Shown piece after piece: positions 1-8,750 of a stretch of DNA of 46,384 nucleotides (position 1 is the stretch's first letter; each line of letters opens with the position of its first letter). The position numbers and the translations under genes were made by a program. The DNA comes from an uncultured Lachnospiraceae bacterium (GTDB lineage: Bacteria; Bacillota; Clostridia; Lachnospirales; Lachnospiraceae). The stretch lies in assembly GCA_905236705.1 (NCBI GenBank), contig CAJOOZ010000122.1:1-46384 (forward strand), given 5' to 3'. The notes beneath the pieces were generated by a model. It saw only the letters and a program-made list of their open reading frames with translations, ran no database searches and was not told where the DNA came from.

Positions 1-2809
1 CAAAATACGGGGAGCCAAGGAGCATAACCTTAAAAACATCTCCCTGGACATACCCAGAAATAAAATGGTGGTGATGACCGGACTGTCAGGATCCGGCAAA
101 TCCTCACTGGCGTTTGATACGATCTATGCGGAAGGGCAGAGGCGTTATATGGAATCTCTTTCGTCTTATGCAAGGATGTTTCTCGGACAGATGGAGAAAC
201 CCAATGTGGAAAAGATAGAGGGGCTTTCGCCTGCGATTTCCATCGATCAGAAATCCACCAATCGCAATCCCCGCTCTACGGTTGGAACGGTGACGGAGAT
301 CTATGACTATTTCCGTCTGCTGTATGCCAGAGTCGGGATACCCCACTGCCCTGAATGCGGCAGGGAGATCAAAAAACAGAGCGTGGATCAGATGGTGGAT
401 GCTTTGATGGCTTTGCCGGAGCGTACCAGATTGCAGATTCTGGCGCCCATCGTCAGAGGCCGGAAGGGGATGCATGAAAAAGTCCTGGAGCGGGCCAAAA
501 AGAGCGGCTATGTCAGAGTGAGGGTGGATGGCAATCTCTACGAGCTTTCCGAAGAGATCAAACTTGAAAAGAACATTAAGCATAATATTGAGATCGTGGT
601 GGACCGACTGATCGTCCGTGAAGGGATTGAGCGGCGCCTGACGGATTCTCTGGAAAATGCCATGTCACTGGCGGATGGTCTGATCCTGGTGGACACGGGA
701 GATGAAGAGCTGACGTTTTCCCAGAGCTTTGCCTGTCCGGACTGCGGCATCAGTATTCCGGAAATAGAACCCAGAAGTTTTTCCTTTAACAACCCTTTCG
801 GCGCCTGTCCGGTCTGTGCGGGGCTGGGGTACAAAATGGAATTTTCGCCGCAATTGATGATCCCTGATGAGAGTCTGTCCATCAATGAGGGAGCCATCGT
901 AGCCATGGGGTGGCAGAGCGCCAACAAACCCACCAGCTTTGCGAATGCGGTGCTGCAGGCTCTCTGCAAAAAATACAAGTTCGATCTGGACACCCCCTTT
1001 CGGGATTATCCTACCCGTATCAAGCATATCCTGCTCTACGGAACGGAGGGAGAGGAGGTGCAGGTCCACTATGAAGGACAAAGGGGCAAAGGCGTTTATC
1101 CCGTGGCTTTCGAGGGACTGATCAAAAATGAGGAACGACGCTACAGGGAGACCTTTTCCGAAAATCAGAAGGCGGAATATGAGAAGTTTATGTCCTTCAA
1201 GGCCTGTCCGGAATGTGAGGGCATGCGTTTGAAAAAAGAGTCCCTGGCAGTAACGGTGGGGGATAAAAATATTTATGAGATCACCAATCTGTCCATCGGC
1301 AGACTGGGACGGTATCTGGAGCAGCTGAAGCTGACAAAGCAGCAGGAGCGTATCGGAGAACGGATCCTGAAGGAGATCAAAAACAGAGTCGGCTTTTTGA
1401 ATAATGTGGGTCTTGATTATCTGTCTTTATCCCGCGGAACGGGAACGCTTTCCGGCGGCGAAGCCCAGAGGATACGACTGGCTACCCAGATCGGTTCCGG
1501 TCTGGTGGGGGTATGCTATATTCTTGATGAGCCCTCCATCGGACTGCACCAGAGGGACAATGACAAGCTGCTGCAGGCGCTGAAGGATCTGCGTGATCTG
1601 GGCAATACCCTGATCGTGGTAGAACACGATGAGGACACCATGCGTCAGGCAGACTGGATCGTGGATATCGGACCTTTGGCCGGCTCCAGTGGCGGAGAGG
1701 TCGTAGCAGAAGGACCTGCGGAAAAGATCATGAAGACCAAAGGTTCCATCACGGGAGAGTATCTGTCCGGAAAAAGACGGATCGAAGTGCCTGCCGAAAG
1801 GCTGCAGCCTCAGGGCTGGCTCAAGGTCATAGGTGCTGCGGAAAACAATCTGAAAAACATTGATGTGGAGATCCCGCTGGGGGTCATGACCTGCGTGACC
1901 GGTGTTTCCGGTTCCGGCAAATCCTCGCTGGTCAATGAGATCGTATACAAAAAGCTGGCACATGATCTGAACAGGGCACTGACCATCCCCGGACGTCATA
2001 AAAAGATCGAGGGGATCCGGCAGCTGGACAAGGTCATCAATATCGACCAGTCCCCCATCGGCAGGAGTCCGCGTTCCAATCCGGCTACCTATACGGGGCT
2101 GTTCGATGATATCAGGGATCTGTTTGCCGGCACCCAGGATGCCAGGGCCAGGGGGTACAAAAAAGGCAGATTTTCCTTTAATGTCAAGGGCGGACGGTGT
2201 GAAGCCTGTTCCGGTGACGGCATCATCAAGATCGAGATGCATTTTCTGCCCGACGTCTACGTGCCCTGCGAGGTTTGCGGCGGCCAGCGCTACAACAGGG
2301 AGACGCTGGATGTGAAATATAAGGGAAAGAGTATCGCGGATGTGCTGGATATGACGGTGGAGGAGGCGATGCACTTTTTCTCCAATCTGCCCAAGATCCA
2401 CAGAAAGATCGAGACCCTGTATGATGTGGGTCTGTCTTATATCAAGCTGGGACAGCCCTCCACCACCCTGTCCGGAGGCGAGGCGCAGAGAGTGAAGCTG
2501 GCGACGGAGCTTTCGAGACGCAGCACGGGAAAAACCATCTATATTCTGGATGAGCCCACCACAGGCCTGCATTTTGAGGATGTCAAAAAACTGGTGGAGA
2601 TCCTCAGGCGTCTGACGGAGGGCGGCAACACTGTCCTGGTCATCGAGCACAACCTTGATGTGATCAAGACGGCGGATTATATCATTGATATCGGTCCCGA
2701 AGGCGGAGATAAGGGCGGCACCATCATCGCCACGGGAACGCCGGAGCAGGTGGCGAAAAACAAAAAATCCTACACCGGACAGTATGTTGCAAAGATGCTG
2801 AAAAAATAA
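1..2809 (+). CDS. uvrA: UvrA, excinuclease ABC subunit A (5' end missing)
   Basis: UvrA is the DNA-damage recognition ATPase of nucleotide excision repair; it loads UvrB onto lesions. The frame is open from base 2 and reads [17 protein letters not shown] just ahead of the first Walker A, the usual UvrA N-terminus, so the true start lies just left of the window and the ATG at 65 is internal. Numbered from that ATG there are two ABC modules: Walker [11 protein letters not shown] near residue 6 and [10 protein letters not shown] near 612, with signatures LSGGEAQR near 461 and 803, each followed by ILDEP. Zinc-binding Cys pairs are visible (CPDC/CPVC near 227-255, CEAC/CEVC near 720-745). About 935 residues are present, close to the usual length of about 940. 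No clear terminator follows the TAA before the mbl promoters. Confidence 0.97.
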   Translation, partial: KIRGAKEHNLKNISLDIPRNKMVVMTGLSGSGKSSLAFDTIYAEGQRRYMESLSSYARMFLGQMEKPNVEKIEGLSPAISIDQKSTNRNPRSTVGTVTEIYDYFRLLYARVGIPHCPECGREIKKQSVDQMVDALMALPERTRLQILAPIVRGRKGMHEKVLERAKKSGYVRVRVDGNLYELSEEIKLEKNIKHNIEIVVDRLIVREGIERRLTDSLENAMSLADGLILVDTGDEELTFSQSFACPDCGISIPEIEPRSFSFNNPFGACPVCAGLGYKMEFSPQLMIPDESLSINEGAIVAMGWQSANKPTSFANAVLQALCKKYKFDLDTPFRDYPTRIKHILLYGTEGEEVQVHYEGQRGKGVYPVAFEGLIKNEERRYRETFSENQKAEYEKFMSFKACPECEGMRLKKESLAVTVGDKNIYEITNLSIGRLGRYLEQLKLTKQQERIGERILKEIKNRVGFLNNVGLDYLSLSRGTGTLSGGEAQRIRLATQIGSGLVGVCYILDEPSIGLHQRDNDKLLQALKDLRDLGNTLIVVEHDEDTMRQADWIVDIGPLAGSSGGEVVAEGPAEKIMKTKGSITGEYLSGKRRIEVPAERLQPQGWLKVIGAAENNLKNIDVEIPLGVMTCVTGVSGSGKSSLVNEIVYKKLAHDLNRALTIPGRHKKIEGIRQLDKVINIDQSPIGRSPRSNPATYTGLFDDIRDLFAGTQDARARGYKKGRFSFNVKGGRCEACSGDGIIKIEMHFLPDVYVPCEVCGGQRYNRETLDVKYKGKSIADVLDMTVEEAMHFFSNLPKIHRKIETLYDVGLSYIKLGQPSTTLSGGEAQRVKLATELSRRSTGKTIYILDEPTTGLHFEDVKKLVEILRRLTEGGNTVLVIEHNLDVIKTADYIIDIGPEGGDKGGTIIATGTPEQVAKNKKSYTGQYVAKMLKK

Positions 2810-2848
2810 TCCCTGAATTTCCACCAGATACGGGGAGCGGAAATTGAC

Positions 2849-2877
2849 TTGACACAACATTTTGTAGAAGGTAAAAT
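2849..2877 (+). promoter_or_regulatory. Upstream sigma-A type promoter for mbl
   Basis: TTGACA (2849-2854), a 17-bp spacer, then TAAAAT (2872-2877). The -35 box is perfect and the -10 box matches 5 of 6 positions, in AT-rich sequence between uvrA and mbl. Expected transcription start is near 2884, giving a leader of about 125 nt. Confidence 0.7.
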
Positions 2878-2903
2878 TGATTTACATAAAATATAAAAAC
2901 CCT

Positions 2904-2932
2904 TTGAAAATGCAGGCGGAATGCAGTATAAT
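2904..2932 (+). promoter_or_regulatory. Downstream sigma-A type promoter for mbl
   Basis: TTGAAA (2904-2909), a 17-bp spacer, then a perfect TATAAT (2927-2932). It sits 55 bp downstream of the first promoter in the same orientation, so mbl has tandem promoters. Expected start is near 2939, about 70 nt before the mbl ATG. Confidence 0.75.
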
Positions 2933-3009
2933 GTTACCGTATGTCCGATGATACGGTCGGCAGTCTTGATTTATCCGGAGCGATCCGTTTTCATAGAAAG
3001 GGGTTTAAT

Positions 3010-4005
3010 ATGCAGTATACTGATATCGGAATTGATTTGGGAACCGCCAGTATCCTGGTCTATATCAGGGGCAAAGGCGTTGTGCTGAAAGAGCCCAGTG
3101 TAGTGGCTTTCGACAGAGATACCAACAAGATCAAGGCCATTGGCGAAGATGCGAGATTGATGCTGGGACGTACCCCCGGCAATATCGTTGCAGTCAGACC
3201 TTTGAGACAGGGCGTTATCTCGGACTATACCGTGACCGAGAAGATGATGAAATATTTCATCCAGAAAGCGCTGGGACGTAAATCATTCCGTAAGCCCAGG
3301 ATCGCCGTCTGTGTACCAAGTGGTGTGACAGAGGTGGAAAAGAAGGCGGTTGAGGATGCGACCTACCAGGCGGGCGCCAGAGAGGTGTCCATCATAGAGG
3401 AGCCCATTGCCGCAGCCATCGGAGCGGGCATCGATATCAGCAAACCCTGCGGAAATATGATCGTGGATATCGGAGGCGGTACTTCCGATATTGCCGTGAT
3501 CTCTCTGGGCGGAACGGTAGTCAGTGCATCCATCAAGATTGCGGGGGATGATTTTGACGAAGCCATCGTCCGTTATATGAGAAGAAAACACAACCTGCTC
3601 ATCGGTGAGCGTACTGCCGAGGATCTCAAGATCAAGATCGGCAGTGCCTACAAGAGCGTGGAAGTGGAAATTGCGGAAGTACGGGGCAGAAATCTGGTGA
3701 CGGGTCTTCCGAGAACCGTGGAAGTGACCAGTGAGGAAATGGAAGAGGCGCTCCGCGAGGCAACCACGCAGATCATTGACACGATCCACTCCGTGCTTGA
3801 AAAAACGCCCCCCGAACTGGCAGCGGATATCGCAGACAGAGGGATTGTACTGACCGGCGGAGGTAGCCTTCTGGCGGGACTTGAGGATCTGATCCATGCC
3901 AAGACGGGTATCAACACCATGACTGCGGAGGATCCCATGACCTGTGTGGCCATCGGCACCGGAAAATACGTGGAATTTCTGGCGGGATACAGAGAAGAAG
4001 TATGA
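3010..4005 (+). CDS. mbl: Mbl, MreB-like actin homologue
   Basis: Bacterial actin of the MreB/Mbl family; filaments under the membrane guide lateral cell-wall synthesis. The protein has 331 residues, typical of the family. It shows the nucleotide-binding motifs of the actin fold: GIDLGTAS at the N-terminus (phosphate 1), DIGGGTSDIAV near residue 155 (phosphate 2) and GIVLTGGGSLLAGL near 278 (adenosine). The ATG at 3010 is preferred over an in-frame ATG at 2941 because it has a strong Shine-Dalgarno (GAAAGGGG) and gives the standard MreB N-terminus. The Mbl name rests on context: mbl-flhO-flhP is the Bacillus subtilis gene order. The gene is a separate transcription unit with two promoters and its own terminator. 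It could equally be called MreB from sequence alone. Confidence 0.93.
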   Translation: MQYTDIGIDLGTASILVYIRGKGVVLKEPSVVAFDRDTNKIKAIGEDARLMLGRTPGNIVAVRPLRQGVISDYTVTEKMMKYFIQKALGRKSFRKPRIAVCVPSGVTEVEKKAVEDATYQAGAREVSIIEEPIAAAIGAGIDISKPCGNMIVDIGGGTSDIAVISLGGTVVSASIKIAGDDFDEAIVRYMRRKHNLLIGERTAEDLKIKIGSAYKSVEVEIAEVRGRNLVTGLPRTVEVTSEEMEEALREATTQIIDTIHSVLEKTPPELAADIADRGIVLTGGGSLLAGLEDLIHAKTGINTMTAEDPMTCVAIGTGKYVEFLAGYREEV

Positions 4006-4038
4006 TGAAAAAGACGTTGGATTTTGTAACATGACGAT

Positions 4039-4088
4039 AAAGACAGGCAGTCCGTATGTTCGCATACGTGTGATTACCTGTCTTTTTT
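4039..4088 (+). terminator. Rho-independent terminator after mbl
   Basis: Outer arms AAAGACAGG (4039-4047) and CCTGTCTTT (4077-4085) enclose an inner perfect hairpin CGTATG-TTCG-CATACG (4053-4068) with a stable UUCG tetraloop. A T tract at 4083-4088 follows. It separates mbl from the flagellar genes. Confidence 0.85.
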
Positions 4089-4100
4089 ATGCCGGCAGCT

Positions 4101-4127
4101 TAAGGGATCCGGCCGACAGACCGATAT
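4101..4127 (+). promoter_or_regulatory. Sigma-D (sigma-28) type flagellar promoter
   Basis: TAAG (4101-4104), a 15-bp spacer, then ACCGATAT (4120-4127). The Bacillus SigD consensus is TAAA-N15-GCCGATAT, so 11 of 12 core-like positions fit apart from the last base of the -35 and the first of the -10. It lies between the mbl terminator and flhO, exactly where a late flagellar promoter is expected. Predicted start is near 4134, about 29 nt before the flhO ATG. Confidence 0.75.
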
Positions 4128-4162
4128 AATCATTAGCAGATCTTTTCCACGGGAGGAAGGAT

Positions 4163-4942
4163 ATGGTTAAAGGTTTATACACAGCATATACCGGAATGAG
4201 ACACCAGCAGAACAGGATGGATATTCTGTCCAACAATATGGCCAACTCCGATACCGTCGGTTTCAAAAAAGAAGGCGCGACGAATCAGGCTTTTAAGGAT
4301 GTGCTGGCTTACAGGATCAAGGACAGCGAGGACGGCTGGAGAGCAGATCACATCGGCAGGATGAACCTTGGTGTTAAGATCGGAGAGAGTTATACCGATT
4401 ATTCCCAGGGCTCGTTTCAGGTGACTGAAAATACCTTCGACCTGGCACTGGGCGGCGAGGGATTTTTTGCGATCGAATATACCAACAAGGCAGGAGATAC
4501 ATCTACCAAATACACAAGGGACGGATCGTTTTCACTGGATGTGGATGGAGATCTGGTGACCAAGGACGGTGATTTCGTGCTGGATACAAACGGCCGTCAT
4601 ATCCGTATCGATCCCAGAAAAGAGACTACCATCGACCAGCAGGGAAATGTGATTCAGGACGGTAACAGGCTGGCCAGGATTAGGGTGGTGGATTTTGAAG
4701 ATTATGATTACCTCGAACATTTCGGGGAGAATTTTTATCAGCCGGTGGACGGATTCAGGATGAAGACCCCCACGGCGCAGATCTATTCCGGTTATCTGGA
4801 GCAGTCCAATGTAACGGTGGTCAGTGAGATGGTGGAGCTGATCTCCGTCTCCAGGGCATATGAATCCAACCAGAAGGTAATCCAGACAATCGATGGTTCG
4901 CTGGAGATCGCGGCAAATCAGCTTGGTAAATTGAACGGTTAA
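4163..4942 (+). CDS. flhO: Flagellar hook-basal body rod protein, FlhO (FlgF/FlgG family)
   Basis: Rod protein of the flagellar basal body, exported through the flagellar type III apparatus and assembled in the axial rod. It has 259 residues. The N-terminal rod signature is clear (MVKGLYTAYTGM, then DILSNNMANSDTVGFKKE) and the C-terminus carries the family coiled-coil motif (ELISVSRAYESNQKVIQTID). The start at 4163 has an excellent GGGAGGAAGG Shine-Dalgarno. It is the first gene of a three-gene unit behind a sigma-D type promoter, 14 bp before flhP. The mbl-flhO-flhP order identifies it as FlhO. FlgF is the equivalent name in Gram-negative nomenclature. Confidence 0.92.
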   Translation: MVKGLYTAYTGMRHQQNRMDILSNNMANSDTVGFKKEGATNQAFKDVLAYRIKDSEDGWRADHIGRMNLGVKIGESYTDYSQGSFQVTENTFDLALGGEGFFAIEYTNKAGDTSTKYTRDGSFSLDVDGDLVTKDGDFVLDTNGRHIRIDPRKETTIDQQGNVIQDGNRLARIRVVDFEDYDYLEHFGENFYQPVDGFRMKTPTAQIYSGYLEQSNVTVVSEMVELISVSRAYESNQKVIQTIDGSLEIAANQLGKLNG

Positions 4943-4956
4943 CGGGAGGCGTTGAT

Positions 4957-5802
4957 ATGGTAAGAAGTTTATGGTCGGCAGCTACCGGCATGCATGCGCA
5001 GCAGACAAATCTGGACACGATCGCCAACAATCTGGCAAATGTCAATACCACAGGCTATAAAACGGATGTTGCGGAATTCAAATCTTTGCTGTATCAGAAT
5101 CTGCAGACCAAGACCACGACTGCCAACGGAGAGAACAAGCCTATCGGTTCACAGGTCGGTCTGGGTGTTCGTCAGTCGTCCATTACCTCGATCTTCAGGC
5201 AGGGAAGTCTCTTGGAATCTTCCTCCGATTCTTCCTTTGCCATTGAAGGAAAAGGCTTTTTCCAGATTCGCACCGAATCCGGCGAGATGCAGTATACCAG
5301 AAACGGTAACTTCCTGTGGGCCACCGATAAACTGAACGGAGCGGATGCGCTGACGCTGACGACATCCGACGGATTGCCTGTCATGAGTTCAGCGGGGCAA
5401 AAGATCACACTGCCCGTAAACAGGACTGACGGAAGCAAGCTGATCTCCAACCAGATCACGATCACGGGGGACGGTGAGATCACCTATCCGGATGAGAATA
5501 ACAACCAGCAGTCTCTGGGAGTGACCATCGGCGTGCATCAGTTCCAGAATCCCGCCGGTCTGTACAAACATGACAACAGCCTGTATTCCGTTACGGCCGC
5601 CAGCGGCGCGGCATTGAATGAAAGCACCACTGCAGGTCTTACCAGAAGCCGCGTGGTACAGGGCTATCTGGAGGGCTCCAATGTCCAGGTGGCGGATGAG
5701 ATGGTCAACATGATCGTGGCACAGCGTGCCTACGAAATGAACTCCAAAGTCATCCAGACCAGCGACAGCATGATGGAGACGGCTAATAACTTGAGACGTT
5801 AA
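4957..5802 (+). CDS. flhP: Flagellar basal-body rod protein FlgG (FlhP)
   Basis: Distal rod protein of the flagellar basal body, 281 residues, close to the FlgG norm of about 260. The N-terminus MVRSLWSAATGMHAQQ with NNLANVNTTGYKTD is the flg rod signature. The C-terminus VNMIVAQRAYEMNSKVIQT is the matching C-terminal rod domain. The Shine-Dalgarno is CGGGAGG, 7 nt before the ATG, and the gene is 14 bp downstream of flhO, so the two are co-transcribed. The stop codon overlaps the start of an unusual repeat region (AACGAGCAA at 5801) that separates it from the rod-binding gene. Confidence 0.93.
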   Translation: MVRSLWSAATGMHAQQTNLDTIANNLANVNTTGYKTDVAEFKSLLYQNLQTKTTTANGENKPIGSQVGLGVRQSSITSIFRQGSLLESSSDSSFAIEGKGFFQIRTESGEMQYTRNGNFLWATDKLNGADALTLTTSDGLPVMSSAGQKITLPVNRTDGSKLISNQITITGDGEITYPDENNNQQSLGVTIGVHQFQNPAGLYKHDNSLYSVTAASGAALNESTTAGLTRSRVVQGYLEGSNVQVADEMVNMIVAQRAYEMNSKVIQTSDSMMETANNLRR

Positions 5803-5812
5803 CGAGCAAGGC

Positions 5813-5873
5813 AAGTCCGTGTGGTTCTGCTGATGCCATGCTTGCATGAGCAGAAGCAGAAGCACGCGGACTT
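5813..5873 (+). repeat. Long imperfect hairpin between flhP and flgJ
   Basis: AAGTCCG (5813-5819) pairs with CGGACTT (5867-5873). Inside, TTCTGCT pairs with AGCAGAA, and CATGC-TT-GCATG forms the tip near 5837-5848. There is no T tract after it, so it is not a standard terminator. It could be an RNA processing or stability element between the flhP and flgJ messages. Confidence 0.6.
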
Positions 5874-5884
5874 ATCTCGCGACA

Positions 5885-6021
5885 GCGAGACATCGAGAAA
5901 GCCTTTGGCTTTCGAGATGTGCCTTGCTCGTCAATTGAGCGAGACATCGAGAAAGCCGGAGGCTTTTGAGATGGGCCTTGCTCATCAATTGAGCGAGACA
6001 TATAACAAGCCGGAGGCTTAT
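5885..6021 (+). repeat. 54-bp tandem palindromic repeat with embedded RBS
   Basis: Two full 54-bp units (5885-5938 and 5939-5992) and a partial third from 5993 that runs into flgJ. Each begins GCGAGACAT and holds AAGCC-NNN-GGCTT, a small hairpin. In units 2 and 3 the loop is GGA, so the Shine-Dalgarno GGAGG is partly in the loop and partly in the stem. Each unit then has an ATG (5917, 5971, 6022), all in one frame with flgJ. Units 1 and 2 end with GCTC-GTCAATT-GAGC type hairpins. It is not CRISPR: the units are adjacent and have no spacers. Confidence 0.85.
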
Positions 6022-6495
6022 ATGAGCGACATTACTTTGACAAATTATCAAAACTATCTGAATACCACTTCCTCCCCTGCGGCCTCATCCATCGAAGCCA
6101 TGAAGAATAAAGATCTGTCCAAAGCATCGGACGAGGAGCTGATGGATGCCTGCAAGGAGTTTGAGTCCTATTTTATGGAGATGGTCATGAAGGAAATGAC
6201 CAAGAACATCCATCTCACAGGTGAGGATGCGGATTCCGGCAGCAGCACGCTGGTGGACTTTTACAAAGACCAGACCATTTCCAAGCTGGCGAGTCAGTCC
6301 ACGGAGCAAAACAGTCTGGGACTGGCGCAACAGATGTACGAACAGATGAAACGTTCCATGAACGGCGTGACGGCGGATGAGATACTGGCCAAAAGAGCCG
6401 CCGAAACGACCGCTTCGGCCGGGGCAGCCGGTGAAAAAGAGAATCAGACGCAAGAGGAAACCAAAACAGAAACCGAAGAAGCAGATAAGATATAA
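6022..6495 (+). CDS. flgJ: Rod-binding protein, FlgJ N-terminal type
   Basis: Short protein of 157 residues matching the rod-binding domain of FlgJ, the flagellar rod scaffold. The core is DACKEFESYFMEMVMKEMTKNI near residues 39-60, followed by DFYKDQTISKLASQ and GLAQQMYEQMKRSM, the conserved tail of the domain. It lacks the muramidase domain of proteobacterial FlgJ, as is usual in Firmicutes. The C-terminal 40 residues are polar and low in complexity (Lys/Glu/Thr). The ATG at 6022 is the last of three in-frame ATGs carried by the tandem repeat and has GGAGG 5 nt upstream. The frame is open up to 5821, so an N-terminal extension encoded by the repeats cannot be excluded. Probably in the sigma-D unit with flhO and flhP. 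Confidence 0.85.
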   Translation: MSDITLTNYQNYLNTTSSPAASSIEAMKNKDLSKASDEELMDACKEFESYFMEMVMKEMTKNIHLTGEDADSGSSTLVDFYKDQTISKLASQSTEQNSLGLAQQMYEQMKRSMNGVTADEILAKRAAETTASAGAAGEKENQTQEETKTETEEADKI

Positions 6496-6520
6496 AAAGG
6501 GCCGCGGGGCGGCTCTTTTT
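6494..6520 (+). terminator. Rho-independent terminator after flgJ
   Basis: AAAGGGCCG (6496-6504) pairs with CGGCTCTTT (6510-6518), allowing one G-T pair, with a CGGGG loop and a run of T at 6516-6520. It overlaps the flgJ stop codon and ends the flagellar unit. Confidence 0.85.
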
Positions 6521-6538
6521 CTTCGATGAGGATCAGGC

Positions 6539-8749
6539 ATGGAGACCAGAGATGTCTATGTAGAAAGCGAGATTTTTTGTAAGGAAGAAACCGGCTACAA
6601 GGTACTGGTGACCAGAGAGAAGGATCTGGAGCTGGTAGTAGTGGGCACCTTTCACGGGGATGTGATAGGAGAGATGCTGAGACTGAGGGGTGAAATGGTC
6701 TTTCATCAGAGCTACGGCATGCAGTTTAAGACTTCTTCCTACGAGATCATAAGTCCCACGGATGCGGAGAGCATCCGCAGATATCTGGCATCCGGCGCGA
6801 TCAAGGGTATTGGAGAAAAGATGGCAGCCAGGATCGTGGAGGCTTTTGGCGATGATGCGCTCCGGATCATGGAGGAAGAGCCTGAACGGCTGGCAGAGAT
6901 AAAAGGGATCAGTCTCAGAAAGGCGCATCAGATCGGCGTGACAGTGGAAGAGAAAAAGGATGTACGTTCCGGTCTGATGTTTTTACAGCAGTATCATATT
7001 CCCAACAAACTGGCGCTGAAGATATACGACCATTACAAGAACAGGGTTTATTCCGTGATAAAAGAGAATCCTTATCAGATGGTGGAGGATATCGAAGGAG
7101 TGGGATTTCTGACGGCGGATCATATCGCGCAGGCTGTCGGGATTGAGAAATCTTCAGAGTACAGGATACGCTGCGGTATTCTGTACGTTCTGCAGAATGA
7201 ACTGTCGGAGGGGAATACCTGCATGCCGACGGAAAAACTGCTTGGCAGGACCGGAGCGCTGCTGGAGACAGAGCGAAAGATGGCGGAATGTGAGCTGAGC
7301 AATCTGGCGATGACGGATCATATCCGGATCAAACAGGATATGGTATGGAACAAGGCTGCATACTATGCTGAAATGAAGGCGGCCAAACTGCTCCTTGAGC
7401 ATAACTGGAAAGAGGAGATCAGCAGGACGGATGCCCTGAAGGAGATTGAAGTCCTGGAAAAGGACAGGGGCTACCGGCTGGACCCTCTGCAAAAGGAAGC
7501 GATCCTCAAAAGCCTGAGCTGCGGTGTGCTGATCCTGACCGGGGGACCGGGAACCGGCAAGACCACCACCATCAATACCATGATCGACATGTTCATCAGG
7601 CAGGGCAAGGAGCTGGTGCTGGCTGCGCCAACGGGACGGGCAGCGAAACGGATGAGTGAAGCCACCGGCTATGAGGCCAGAACCCTGCATCGTCTGCTGG
7701 AGGTCAGGGCGACGGGCGGCGACGGAGCGGGGATGTTTGAAAAAAATGAGGACAATCCCATCGAAGCGGATGTAGTGATCGTCGATGAGGTGTCCATGGT
7801 AGATATCTTCCTGTTTCATGCGCTGATCAGGGCACTGCCGCAGCCGGCCAATCTGATCCTGGTTGGTGATCCGGATCAGCTGCCCAGTGTGGGACCGGGG
7901 CAGGTGCTTTCGGATCTGCTTAAAAGCGGGCTTTTTGAGTCTATCTGTCTGGAAAAGATCTTTCGTCAGGAGGATGGCAGTGATATCGTGATGAATGCCC
8001 ACAGGATCCAGCAGGGAGAGATGATACGACTGGACAATCAGAGTGCGGATTTCTTTTTTCTTCCCCGCAGCGATGTCGGCAAAATACAGGAAAACATTCT
8101 GACCCTTGTGACCAGGCAGCTGCCCAGACATCTGAAGGTGTCGGCGGCTGATATCCAGGTTCTGACGCCTGTCAGGAAGGGTGCGTTGGGCGTGGAAAAT
8201 CTGAACGAGCTGCTGCAGAAATACATCAATCCACCGGCGGATGATAAAAGCGAATATCAGCTTGGAGACAAGCTTTTGCGACTTGGCGACAAAGTGATGC
8301 AGGTGAAAAACGATTACAATATGCAGTGGGAGATCAAAGGGCTGCACGGTATCGTGATCGAAAGCGGAGAAGGTGTCTTTAACGGAGATATCGGGGTGAT
8401 TACCGAGATCCGTGAGTGGGATAGAAGTCTGATCGTCAGATTTGATGATGACAGAGAGGTAAATTATACTTACGAACAGGCGGAAAACCTGGAGCTGGCT
8501 TATGCCATGACGATCCACAAGTCCCAGGGAAGCGAGTATCCTGCGGTGATCATCCCCCTTTTGGGCGTTCCCAGGCAGATGGAATACCGCAATCTGCTCT
8601 ATACCGCAGTCAGCCGTGCCAGACGTTGTGTGACGCTGATCGGTGAACGGGAAGTGATCGAGACCATGATCCGGAATGAAAACCGTCAGCAGCGTTATAC
8701 CGGTCTGGCAGATGATCTGAAAGAGATCGATAAGGGGATGAGAGCATAA
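6539..8749 (+). CDS. recD2: RecD2-type ATP-dependent DNA helicase
   Basis: Superfamily 1B 5'-3' helicase of the RecD2/TraA type found in bacteria without RecBC; it acts in DNA repair and replication-fork maintenance. The length is 736 residues, a little shorter than Bacillus RecD2 (about 800). The N-terminal part has helix-hairpin-helix motifs (AIKGIGEKMAARIVEAFG near residue 83 and VEDIEGVGFLTADHIAQAVG near 181). The helicase core has Walker A GGPGTGKTTT near 335, motif II VDEVSMVD near 414, and motifs TIHKSQGSEYPAV and LLYTAVSRARR near the C-terminus. It starts 18 nt after the flgJ terminator, with a modest GAGGATC site; no separate promoter is evident in the gap. comFC begins 1 nt after its stop. 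Confidence 0.95.
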   Translation: METRDVYVESEIFCKEETGYKVLVTREKDLELVVVGTFHGDVIGEMLRLRGEMVFHQSYGMQFKTSSYEIISPTDAESIRRYLASGAIKGIGEKMAARIVEAFGDDALRIMEEEPERLAEIKGISLRKAHQIGVTVEEKKDVRSGLMFLQQYHIPNKLALKIYDHYKNRVYSVIKENPYQMVEDIEGVGFLTADHIAQAVGIEKSSEYRIRCGILYVLQNELSEGNTCMPTEKLLGRTGALLETERKMAECELSNLAMTDHIRIKQDMVWNKAAYYAEMKAAKLLLEHNWKEEISRTDALKEIEVLEKDRGYRLDPLQKEAILKSLSCGVLILTGGPGTGKTTTINTMIDMFIRQGKELVLAAPTGRAAKRMSEATGYEARTLHRLLEVRATGGDGAGMFEKNEDNPIEADVVIVDEVSMVDIFLFHALIRALPQPANLILVGDPDQLPSVGPGQVLSDLLKSGLFESICLEKIFRQEDGSDIVMNAHRIQQGEMIRLDNQSADFFFLPRSDVGKIQENILTLVTRQLPRHLKVSAADIQVLTPVRKGALGVENLNELLQKYINPPADDKSEYQLGDKLLRLGDKVMQVKNDYNMQWEIKGLHGIVIESGEGVFNGDIGVITEIREWDRSLIVRFDDDREVNYTYEQAENLELAYAMTIHKSQGSEYPAVIIPLLGVPRQMEYRNLLYTAVSRARRCVTLIGEREVIETMIRNENRQQRYTGLADDLKEIDKGMRA

Positions 8750-8750
8750 G

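Noticed and set aside
1427-2860. A 477-codon open frame antisense to uvrA
   Set aside because: It mirrors the codon pattern of uvrA, has no ribosome site and no recognisable domain; uvrA is certain on the other strand.
2941-3009. N-terminal extension of Mbl from ATG 2941
   Set aside because: The standard MreB N-terminus and a strong ribosome site are at 3010; the longer form is kept only as a possible minor product.
5821-6021. N-terminal extension of the flgJ product through the repeats
   Set aside because: The residues are repetitive, the family domain starts after 6022, and the ribosome site at 6012 fits the later ATG; not excluded as a minor form.
5885-6021. CRISPR array
   Set aside because: The units are directly adjacent with no spacers and contain internal hairpins and start codons.
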